Notes under the pieces: model-generated | Seen by the model: the letters and a program-made list of their open reading frames with translations, nothing else | Databases searched by the model: none | What the model was told of the DNA's origin: nothing | Translations under genes and position numbers: made by a program | Shown here: positions 1-6,375 of the stretch, piece after piece | Layout of the letters: each line of letters opens with the position of its first letter | Position numbering within the stretch: the stretch's first letter is position 1 | DNA from: Clostridiales bacterium UBA929 | Lineage (GTDB): Bacteria; Bacillota; Clostridia; Oscillospirales; UBA929 | Assembly (NCBI GenBank): GCA_002293625.1 | Contig: DBDP01000050.1 | Location: 328 to 8,642, forward strand | Reading direction: 5' to 3' | DNA: 8,315 bases

Positions 1-1784
1 GGCGGGTTTGTGCCGCCGCCAGAACCGCCTGTGTCGCCGTAGTAATACGCATTCATGATGGCGTTCCATGTGGCGGGACCGACAACGCCGTCCTGCGCCA
101 GACCGAACAGACGCTGGAACTCCATCACCTGCGCTCTTGTTGTGGGTCCATAGATTCCGTCCCGAATCACACGGGGAATCGACGGATACCGGTCGGCAAG
201 CGCGTTGAGCAGGGATTGGATCAAATCAACATTACTGCCCCTTGACCCGGTATTCAACGCCGTACCGGGGTACGGCGGAACGTCATCATCGCCGCCGCCT
301 AATCCGAGACTCTTATACACATCATACATCTTTTTCCATGTGACAGAACCTACGACCCCGTCCTGCGTCAGGTTGAACTGGCGTTGAAACGCTTTCACCG
401 CGTTCGTTGTGGTAACGCCGAACGCGCCGTCCTCCAGCAGATAGGGGATGCTGCTGTAATATGTACCGATTGCGTTGAGCAGGAACTGGATCTGCACGAC
501 GTTTCCGCCCGTCGCGCCCTGACGCACCGTTACGGTAGGCGGAGCCGCGCCGATGCCGACACGCTGCCCTTCGCTGCCCAACTCCGCGAGTTTCGTCACG
601 GCGAGATAGTAAAAATTAATCTTGTTCCACGTGGCGCGGTCGATCACACCCGTTTGGGGAAGACCGCTGACTTTTTGGAATGCTCTGACCGAGGCGGCGG
701 TGTTGACGCCAAACTTTCCGTCCGGCGAGGTTTTGGGAATTGCCGGGAAATTGGTCGCGATACGGTTCAGATAGGTCTGCATTACCGCGACGGACGCGTT
801 CGACGAACCCTGCGAAAGTGTGTAGCCGGGGAACGATGTTAAAACATTACTCACTTTGTCCGTCTGCGCGATTTCAATGTTGTTGCCGTAGTAATACTTC
901 AGTATGTTCATTACGGTATACCCGGAATTCGCGAGATTGACGCTGCCCCATTGGGTCATACCCGGGCAGGTTGCGGTCGTGCCGTCGCAGTAGGACGAAA
1001 ACAACGGCTCCTTGAACCCGATCCGGCGAATATACTGGTCGTAAGCGCGATCCACAATCTGCGAGATGTTATCGGGAATGGTCTGACCCTCTTTATAATA
1101 CTGGTCATAACGGGTATCGTTGGTTATGTCGAAGTTATAGCCCTGCGAGCGATACCATTCGGTATAAATGCGGTTTAAGGCCAAAGAGATAATTGCGTAA
1201 ATATTGGCTTCCAGCGATGTCTGCGGCCATGTGGCGTATATCTCGCTCGCCGTGACGTTCTTGATGTAGGCGGGGAAGCTGACGGATATATTTTTCGCCG
1301 ACGTATTGGTCGGTGCGCCCATATGCACCGTGATACGAGACGGAATAATCACTTCCGAGAGGACGCGGTTGGAGCGGCGCGACGCGCGCGGCGCCGGTTG
1401 CTGCCCCGTCGGGGGATCGTGCTTGAGAGAACTGTCGGGAACGACAATGGTTTCCGAGTCTTCGCCTCCCTCGTATTTCGGGCGCATGATGACAGGCTGT
1501 GTTTGATGGATCCCGTCCAGCACCTCCGCTCCCACGATGTTTTCGCTGATGTAACCGTCTTTCGAAACGGTGACGTTATAGGTCAAATACGCTTCCCCTC
1601 CGGGTTGCAGCGTTGTAGCGGCGTCCGGCGCGGGGAGGGAAACGGCGGAGGTTTGTCCGTCCGCGTTTGTCGTTAAACTGAAGAGCTGCTTTCCGTCCTT
1701 ATCGGTTATCGTTACCTTCGCGCCTTCAACGGGCAGCGCTCCGTCGGCGGTTCGGACATCCACTTTTAAGTACCCCTGTCCCAT
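1..1784 (-). CDS. sleC: SleC-like spore cortex-lytic enzyme with three peptidoglycan-binding repeats (3' end outside window)
   Basis: Open for 594 codons from ATG at 1784 to the left edge with no stop. The start (MGQGYLKVDV) has GGAGG at 1792-1796, 7 nt upstream. Residues 1-100 form a beta-rich region like the SleC pre/pro-sequence (GAKVTITDKDG, VSKDGY). A short linker follows; VLSEVIIPSRITVHMGAP starting at 141 resembles, from memory, the mature N-terminus of clostridial SleC, so cleavage by a Csp-type protease after R140 is likely (inference). Residues about 165-310 match a SpoIID/LytB-type lytic transglycosylase region (WPQTSLEANIYAI, YCDGTTATCPGMTQWGS, GYTVMNILKYYYG). Three PG_binding_1 repeats follow at about 322-395, 418-495 and 508-585, each with a DGxFG or DGxYG turn and an FQ...DGVVGxxTW end. 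A Gly-rich tail (586-593) suggests another domain beyond the edge. Known SleC proteins are about 430 residues with one such repeat, so this is an enlarged form. It would degrade cortex peptidoglycan during spore germination. The gene symbol is by homology. Confidence 0.85.
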   Translation of the reverse strand, partial: MGQGYLKVDVRTADGALPVEGAKVTITDKDGKQLFSLTTNADGQTSAVSLPAPDAATTLQPGGEAYLTYNVTVSKDGYISENIVGAEVLDGIHQTQPVIMRPKYEGGEDSETIVVPDSSLKHDPPTGQQPAPRASRRSNRVLSEVIIPSRITVHMGAPTNTSAKNISVSFPAYIKNVTASEIYATWPQTSLEANIYAIISLALNRIYTEWYRSQGYNFDITNDTRYDQYYKEGQTIPDNISQIVDRAYDQYIRRIGFKEPLFSSYCDGTTATCPGMTQWGSVNLANSGYTVMNILKYYYGNNIEIAQTDKVSNVLTSFPGYTLSQGSSNASVAVMQTYLNRIATNFPAIPKTSPDGKFGVNTAASVRAFQKVSGLPQTGVIDRATWNKINFYYLAVTKLAELGSEGQRVGIGAAPPTVTVRQGATGGNVVQIQFLLNAIGTYYSSIPYLLEDGAFGVTTTNAVKAFQRQFNLTQDGVVGSVTWKKMYDVYKSLGLGGGDDDVPPYPGTALNTGSRGSNVDLIQSLLNALADRYPSIPRVIRDGIYGPTTRAQVMEFQRLFGLAQDGVVGPATWNAIMNAYYYGDTGGSGGGTNP

Positions 1785-1789
1785 ATATA

Positions 1790-1796
1790 CTCCTCC
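1790..1796 (-). promoter_or_regulatory. Ribosome binding site of the sleC-like gene
   Basis: GGAGGAG on the minus strand, 5 nt before the ATG at 1784 (7 nt when counted from the GGAGG core). An earlier ATG at 1800 is out of frame, so this site decides the start. Confidence 0.8.
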
Positions 1797-1818
1797 CCAT
1801 TTCTGAGTAATCTAACCG

Positions 1819-1848
1819 TATTTTATGCGAACGGGGCTGAAAGCGTGT
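1819..1848 (-). promoter_or_regulatory. Possible sporulation (mother-cell sigma) promoter of the sleC-like gene
   Basis: Reading the minus strand, gCATAAAATA (1819-1828) fits the sigma-K -10 consensus CATAnnnTA and is one base off the sigma-E -10 form. An AC-containing -35-like element (CACAC, 1844-1848) lies about 17 nt upstream. Transcription would start near 1812, giving a leader of under 30 nt before the start at 1784. No good sigma-A pair was seen on this strand. The -35 of sigma-K promoters is weakly informative, so the call is tentative. Confidence 0.35.
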
Positions 1849-1901
1849 GAAATATTGGGAGATCAGGGAAATCAACGAAAACCTATTTACAAACACTTTT
1901 C

Positions 1902-1930
1902 TTGTCAACGCGCAGGAAGTGTGGTACAAT
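1902..1930 (+). promoter_or_regulatory. Sigma-A promoter of purH
   Basis: The -35 box TTGTCA (1902-1907) and -10 box TACAAT (1925-1930) are separated by 17 nt, and TGG just before the -10 makes an extended -10 (TGn). Transcription should start near 1937, leaving a leader of only about 25 nt that is mostly ribosome binding site. There is therefore no room for a purine riboswitch or attenuator. Confidence 0.8.
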
Positions 1931-1961
1931 GCGAGATATACGGAAGGGGAGAGTGAAACGC

Positions 1962-3500
1962 ATGAAAAAACGGGCGTTGTTCAGCGTGTCCGATAAGACG
2001 GGCGTCTGCGATTTTGCGAAGAGAACCGCCGCGCTGGGGTATGAGATCGTCTCCACGGGCGGCACGCAAAAAGCCTTGGAGGCGGCGGGGATACCCGTCG
2101 TTAACGTCTCGGAGGTCACGGGGTTCCCGGAATGCCTGGACGGACGGCTCAAAACCCTCCATCCGGCGATTCACGGAGGAATCCTCGCCATGCGCGGGAA
2201 CACCGACCACATGGCACAGATGGAGCTGCTCAACATCGACATGATCGACATCGTCGTCATCAACCTGTATCCCTTCAAGCAGACGATCCTGCGGGAGGGT
2301 GTGCGCCTTGACGAGGCGATCGAGAACATCGACATCGGCGGACCCACCCTGATCCGCGCCGCGGCCAAAAACTGGCCCGACGTGGTGGTCGCCGTCGATC
2401 CGGGCGACTACGACGGCATTTTGGAGATGCTGGAGAACGGCGGCGTACCGAGGGAACGGCGTTTTGAACTGGCTTGCAAGGTTTTTGAACACACCGCCCA
2501 CTACGACGCGCTGATTGCCGATTACCTGCGCCGCGAAGCCGGAATGACGTACCCCGAAACGCTGACCCTTACCTACGAACGGGCGCAGGATCTTCGCTAC
2601 GGCGAAAACCCGCACCAGTCGGCGGCGTTCTACCGCGAGATCGGGCATTTGGAAGGCTCACTCGCGAAAGCGGAGCAACTCCACGGCAAAGAGATGTCAT
2701 TTTGCAACATCAACGACGCCGCTGCGGCAGCGGCGCTACTCAAAGAGTTTGACCGTCCCTGCGCGGTCGCCGTCAAGCACGCGAACCCGTGCGGCGTCGC
2801 GGTCGGGAACACACTGGCTGAAGCGTACCGCAAGGCATACGAAGCAGACCCCGTATCGATCTACGGCGGTATTGTGGCGCTCAACCGGCTCTGCGAAGCC
2901 GATACAGCGGCGGAAATGGCAAAGATCAATTTGGATATCATCATCGCGCCGGGTTACACCGACGAAGCGCTGGAGATACTCACCCGCAAGAAAAACGTGC
3001 GCATCCTGCTGCTGGAGGATATCTGCGAACCGCTGCCGAAGGGGACGCTCGACCTCAAGAAGGTACACGGCGGTCTGCTGGTGCAGGAAACCGACCCGTC
3101 CACGTTCGACCCCGCCGCCGTCAGGATTGCCACCAAGCGCGAACCGACCCCCGACGAGCTGGAAACCCTCGATTTCGCGTGGAAGGTGTGCAAGCACGTT
3201 AAGTCCAACGCCATTGTGCTGGCGAAGGACGGCATGACGGTGGGCATCGGTCCCGGGCAAGTGAACCGCGTCACCTCCGCCGATATCGCGATTCGGTACG
3301 CGGGCGAACGCGCGAAGGGCAGCGTCATGGCAAGCGACGCTTTCCTCCCCTTCCCCGACACCGTGGAGGCTGTGGGCAAAGCGGGCGTTGTCGCCGTCAT
3401 GCAGCCGGGCGGCTCAATCCGCGACCAAGAATCCATCGACGCCGCGGACAAACTGGACATCGCGATGGTGTTTACGGGCGAGAGGCATTTTAAGCATTAA
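1962..3500 (+). CDS. purH: PurH, bifunctional AICAR transformylase / IMP cyclohydrolase
   Basis: Catalyses the last two steps of de novo purine synthesis: formyl transfer from 10-formyl-THF to AICAR, then ring closure to IMP, in the cytoplasm. The protein has 512 residues, the usual full length. The N-terminal MGS-like cyclohydrolase domain (about 1-190) begins MKKRALFSVSDKTG and has KTLHPAIHGGIL (64-75) and NIDIGGPTLIRAAAKN (122-137). The C-terminal transformylase domain carries LRYGENPHQ (211-219), the catalytic KHANPCG motif (272-278), SDAFLPFPD (458-466), QPGGSIRD (481-488) and the terminal TGERHFKH. The frame is open upstream to 1902, but ATG 1962 is chosen because it gives the canonical family N-terminus and has a purine-rich site (GGAAGGGGAGAG, 1942-1953) just upstream; the 1902 start would also lie within the promoter. 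All expected motifs are intact. The methyltransferase gene follows 13 nt later. Confidence 0.97.
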   Translation: MKKRALFSVSDKTGVCDFAKRTAALGYEIVSTGGTQKALEAAGIPVVNVSEVTGFPECLDGRLKTLHPAIHGGILAMRGNTDHMAQMELLNIDMIDIVVINLYPFKQTILREGVRLDEAIENIDIGGPTLIRAAAKNWPDVVVAVDPGDYDGILEMLENGGVPRERRFELACKVFEHTAHYDALIADYLRREAGMTYPETLTLTYERAQDLRYGENPHQSAAFYREIGHLEGSLAKAEQLHGKEMSFCNINDAAAAAALLKEFDRPCAVAVKHANPCGVAVGNTLAEAYRKAYEADPVSIYGGIVALNRLCEADTAAEMAKINLDIIIAPGYTDEALEILTRKKNVRILLLEDICEPLPKGTLDLKKVHGGLLVQETDPSTFDPAAVRIATKREPTPDELETLDFAWKVCKHVKSNAIVLAKDGMTVGIGPGQVNRVTSADIAIRYAGERAKGSVMASDAFLPFPDTVEAVGKAGVVAVMQPGGSIRDQESIDAADKLDIAMVFTGERHFKH

Positions 3501-3513
3501 GGAGGCGTTCCCT

Positions 3514-4266
3514 ATGAAAAAAATCTATGTCCCGATGATTCGCTACGGCGACAAGGAATTTGACGAGGGCTTTATCGGCTGGGGGTTCCAGAGTACCGAG
3601 GAGCAGAACCGCGACGCGCAGGCGGTTTTGAACCTTGTGCCGAAAAAAAACCAAACCATCCTTGATATCGCCTGCGGACTGGGCAGTTATCATAAGGTTT
3701 GGCTGGACGCGGGGCATTCGGTCGTCGGCACCGATCTCTCGGAAACCTTTATTATGATGGCGAAGAACACCAACGCCGCCGCCGAGTACCGCGTGGAGAA
3801 TTTTTATGACCTTGAGGAGGAAAGCAAGTACAACCTCGTCACGATGATCGACACCCCGGTCGAGGACGAGGACGTACCGCGCAACGCCTACCGCGCTCTC
3901 AAGCCGGGCGGCAGCTTCGTTTTCCAGATCTCCAACCCCGAATACAATCACATGCGCGGCAGACTGATGGAAAACCGGCGGACATGGACAGAGAACGAAG
4001 ACCGCACATTCCTGCTCACCCGCAACGAATATAACGAGGATATCGACCGCTGGGAATACGAGGAATGGAACCTCAATGTGGAGACGGGCGACATTGTCAT
4101 CGAGCACCATTTCTCCAGCAATCTCACCTTCACCCGGATGGTGGATATCCTGCTCGCGGTGGGGTTTTGCAGCGTATCCTTCCTCGACGCCGACGGCAGA
4201 CCGTATACCACCAGCAAAGAGGAACCGAAGAATTATTTCTGCGTAGCGTTAAAGGGGATTTCGTAG
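3514..4266 (+). CDS. Class I SAM-dependent methyltransferase, co-transcribed with purH
   Basis: A 250-residue soluble protein with a Rossmann-type methyltransferase fold. Motif I is ILDIACGLGS (49-58), the SAM-binding Gly-rich loop. The acidic end of strand beta-2 is VVGTDLS (70-76), D74 probably binding the ribose hydroxyls. LKPGGSFVFQIS (129-140) is the usual post-motif III region. The C-terminal half (about 145-230) has many Glu, Asp, Trp and Tyr residues and probably forms the substrate-binding part. The substrate cannot be told; the family (Methyltransf_25/11-like) covers small molecules as well as macromolecules. GGAGG at 3501-3505 directly follows the purH stop, 8 nt before this ATG, so the two genes are almost certainly one transcript. 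The longer frame from 3388 overlaps purH and is not the start. The TAG stop (4264-4266) lies within the first stem of the palindromic element that follows. Confidence 0.88.
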   Translation: MKKIYVPMIRYGDKEFDEGFIGWGFQSTEEQNRDAQAVLNLVPKKNQTILDIACGLGSYHKVWLDAGHSVVGTDLSETFIMMAKNTNAAAEYRVENFYDLEEESKYNLVTMIDTPVEDEDVPRNAYRALKPGGSFVFQISNPEYNHMRGRLMENRRTWTENEDRTFLLTRNEYNEDIDRWEYEEWNLNVETGDIVIEHHFSSNLTFTRMVDILLAVGFCSVSFLDADGRPYTTSKEEPKNYFCVALKGIS

Positions 4267-4324
4267 GGGCGCGCATTGCGCGTCCGCAAAATACCGCGGA
4301 CGACCGAGGGCGGTCGTCCCTACG
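4262..4324. repeat. Palindromic intergenic element able to fold into a four-stem cloverleaf
   Basis: The outer arms CGTAGGG (4262-4268) and CCCTACG (4318-4324) pair perfectly over 7 bp. Three hairpins sit inside, nearly end to end: CGCGC/GCGCG (4270-4274 with 4278-4282, loop ATT); TCCGC/GCGGA (4283-4287 with 4296-4300, 8-nt loop); CGACCG/CGGTCG (4301-4306 with 4311-4316, loop AGGG). A competing hairpin CGTCCC-TACG-GGGACG (4315-4330) would break the outer stem. The GTAGGGGCG...CCCTAC ends resemble dispersed REP- or MITE-like palindromes that I recall from Clostridia genomes; copy number cannot be seen here. It lies between convergent genes and includes the methyltransferase stop codon. It may end or protect transcripts from both sides. 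No T-tract follows on the plus side, so it is not a classical terminator. Confidence 0.75.
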
Positions 4325-4351
4325 GGGACGGCGTAACCCAAACGGTAGGGC

Positions 4352-5533
4352 TTATGTTTTTTTCGATCCCAATATGCGGTACAGCGTCGATAAACTGATG
4401 CCCATCTCGGCGGCGGCTTTACGTTTGCCCTCAAGAGTGTGTCCGTGGACGTTCAGCAGCGCGCGTATGTGATCCCGCCCGTAAGCCGCTTTGATTTTGC
4501 GCAGCGACCCCGCGGCGGGAACGTCGAGGCGGAACAATCCGCCGAGAGCGGACACTTGTATGATACCGCCGGGGCAGGCGTCGACGGCTTCTTCCGCCGC
4601 GCGGCGTAAGCCGGTCAGGTTGTCCGGCCAGTCCTGACGGCTCAATACCTCTTTCGCTTCGTCGGAAAACCCCTGTATATCCTTCCCCGTTTCGGCAGCG
4701 TAGGCAGACGCGAAACGTTGCGCCGCCGGCGGGATGTCCTCCGGTCTGTCGCGCAGCGGCGGCAAAAACACGGGCATGATATTTACACGCGTGTACAGTT
4801 CCTCTGGGAACTCATCGCGCTTCACCTTTTCGGAAAGTCCCGGCTCGGAGGAAGCCATCAGGCGCGCGCCGAGCGGCTTTACGTCCATATCCCGAACGAC
4901 ATGGCGCGAGGTATACAGATTCGCCGCCTCGCGGAGCAAAGAGCCGCTCCACATGTCGATCCGCTCGCAGAACAGGGTGCCGTTTCCGGCCTCCAGCGCG
5001 GCTTCCGTTAAACGCTCCGGCGACTCGCGGGACGTTACGATGACAAACGGGGTGTCCTTCTTCCGGCTAATCCGATGCAACGCGCGCGCGAAATCTTCTT
5101 TTCCCGTGCCGCTCTCCCCCATAAACAGGGCGGGTGTATTGAGCATCGCGAGCCGCTGCAAACGATCCCACACCGCCGTCATCGCGGCGCTTACGGAAGG
5201 CAAAGAGTCTGCGGAAAGTGCGCTCTGTACGGGATCGGGTCGGAAGAGGATTAACGCCCCCACCAGCGCCTCATCCACCCGGACGGGATACGCTTCCATC
5301 AGCCCGGCGACGCTCCCCTCCTCCGTCCGAAGCTCGGCGCGGAACGCCGGCTGTCCCACGCCGTCCAGCGCCTCCCGCACCTCCGGCACGGCGGTGAAGT
5401 CCACGTCCTCCAACCCGAAGGTGCGGTCGGTAACGTACACCGTCTGTCCCTCGCGGTTCAGAAGCGCCGTCGGGCAGGGCAGCGCCTCCAAAATACCCAG
5501 CATCAGGTCTTGCTCCGCCTGTTGATAGTCCAT
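4352..5533 (-). CDS. PAS / degenerate AAA+ / Fis-type HTH transcriptional regulator
   Basis: A 393-residue protein built like sigma-54-dependent activators. The N-terminal PAS-like sensor is at about 8-100 (ILEALPCPTALLNREGQTVY). The AAA+ core at about 115-320 has a perfect Walker A GESGTGKE (139-146) and the conserved FPEELYTRVNIMPVFLPPLR (242-261) with RPEDI after it. The C-terminal Fis-type helix-turn-helix is at about 343-390 (KRKAAAEMGISLSTLYRIL). The core is degenerate. The stretch between Walker A and Walker B is about 20 residues short and lacks GAFTGA, the sigma-54 contact loop. Walker B reads GTLFCERI in place of GTLFLDEI. The WPGNVREL sensor II motif is WPDNLTGL, losing its Arg. 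It may still bind ATP but probably cannot remodel sigma-54 holoenzyme, and may act as a direct repressor or activator, as TyrR does with sigma-70. GGGAGGG (5542-5548) lies 8 nt before ATG 5533. Confidence 0.87.
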   Translation of the reverse strand: MDYQQAEQDLMLGILEALPCPTALLNREGQTVYVTDRTFGLEDVDFTAVPEVREALDGVGQPAFRAELRTEEGSVAGLMEAYPVRVDEALVGALILFRPDPVQSALSADSLPSVSAAMTAVWDRLQRLAMLNTPALFMGESGTGKEDFARALHRISRKKDTPFVIVTSRESPERLTEAALEAGNGTLFCERIDMWSGSLLREAANLYTSRHVVRDMDVKPLGARLMASSEPGLSEKVKRDEFPEELYTRVNIMPVFLPPLRDRPEDIPPAAQRFASAYAAETGKDIQGFSDEAKEVLSRQDWPDNLTGLRRAAEEAVDACPGGIIQVSALGGLFRLDVPAAGSLRKIKAAYGRDHIRALLNVHGHTLEGKRKAAAEMGISLSTLYRILGSKKT

Positions 5534-5565
5534 ATTCCGTCCCTCCCGAAAGAAAGGTATGTAAA

Positions 5566-6375
5566 ATGCCGCCTAAACTGACGTCCCTGTTTTTCGCGCT
5601 GCTACCCCCCGCCCTCTATTACACCGTGCGCACCGCCGTGTATTATGCGGCGGCTCTTTGGGCGCGTTCCTCCGGTGCCGCGGGGGAGTTTGCCGAAAAC
5701 CAAGCCCGCTTGGCTCTGCGGGGCGCGCAGCCTTGGCTCTTGATCGGAAGCGCGGCGCTGACGCTTTCTATATTCGCCCTCTTTTTCCGGGGCGCGCCGC
5801 TGCTGCGTTTTGTCGGGACGGCTCGTCCGCGTTTGGTGAGTGTAATGACTCTCGCGGAGATCGGCTTGGGTTTGAATCTCACGCTGACATCGCTTATGCT
5901 ACTGCTTCCGCTGCCCGAAAGCTGGTTCGCGGAACACGCAGAGGGCGTATCCGACCCGCTGGGAGCGGCGGGACTCGCGGTAAAGCTGCTCTGCACCGTT
6001 GTCGCGGCTCCCATTGTGGAAGAGGTGGTTTTCCGGGGGCTTGCGCAGCGTTTTCTGCGGCGGGGCTTTTCCCCTCTGTTCGCCGTATTGTGGCAGGCTG
6101 TGCTGTTCGCCGCGTTTCACGGCACGAGGCTGCAAATGCTGTATGTGTTCCCCGCCGGGATTGTGCTGGGGCTTGTCTATCACCGAAGCGGCACGCTGCT
6201 CGCCCCGATTTTTCTGCATATGGTGTTCAATGCGTTCAGCGAACTGAGCGTCCCTCTGCCACAATCCGTTTGGGGACTTTTGATTTGCTTTGCTGCCGGT
6301 GCTGCTATTGTCTCGCTCGGAATGCTTGGGGAACGGCGTCGCGCGCTTTTACACCAAGCCGCCGTGCAGCACTGA
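5566..6375 (+). CDS. CPBP-family intramembrane glutamic-type endopeptidase
   Basis: A 269-residue multi-spanning membrane protein (Abi/CAAX protease and bacteriocin-processing family, Pfam CPBP/Rce1-like). Hydrophobic segments are visible at about 7-33, 57-74, 98-116, 136-151, 170-185, 190-204, 209-226 and 235-255. All three signature motifs are present in the C-terminal half: EEVVFR (152-157), FAAFHG with H185, and HMVFN (218-222). These residues form the active site in the Rce1 structure, so the enzyme is probably active. The substrate is unknown; members process prenylated proteins, bacteriocin-type peptides or anti-sigma factors. ATG 5566 has AAAGG 8 nt upstream (5553-5557). The start is only 32 bp from that of the divergent regulator gene. 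The 3' end overlaps the oppositely oriented radC-like gene by 27 bp. Confidence 0.9.
   Translation: MPPKLTSLFFALLPPALYYTVRTAVYYAAALWARSSGAAGEFAENQARLALRGAQPWLLIGSAALTLSIFALFFRGAPLLRFVGTARPRLVSVMTLAEIGLGLNLTLTSLMLLLPLPESWFAEHAEGVSDPLGAAGLAVKLLCTVVAAPIVEEVVFRGLAQRFLRRGFSPLFAVLWQAVLFAAFHGTRLQMLYVFPAGIVLGLVYHRSGTLLAPIFLHMVFNAFSELSVPLPQSVWGLLICFAAGAAIVSLGMLGERRRALLHQAAVQH

Noticed and set aside
30..821. Three peptidoglycan-binding units as a DNA tandem repeat
   Set aside because: The similarity is at protein level; the nucleotide sequences are well diverged, so no DNA repeat is reported.
205..1676. Several short plus-strand frames at the left end
   Set aside because: All lie opposite the continuous SleC-like reading frame and their translations resemble no domain.
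1905..2648. Long minus-strand open frame antisense to purH (247 codons)
   Set aside because: It mirrors the high-GC codon pattern of purH, has no known motif and no ribosome binding site, and purH is certain in this interval.
4262..4324. Cloverleaf as a tRNA gene
   Set aside because: Loop sizes (3, 8 and 4 nt) do not fit a tRNA: there is no 7-nt anticodon loop and no T-loop GTTCRA sequence, and the element overlaps a stop codon.
4734..5525. Plus-strand open frame of 263 codons opposite the regulator gene
   Set aside because: Low-complexity Ser/Arg-rich translation with no ribosome binding site; the minus-strand gene has clear domains.
5500..5566. Sigma-A promoter for the CPBP gene (TTGCTC, 15 nt, CATATT at 5531-5536)
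   Set aside because: Poor matches and too short a spacer; not supportable.
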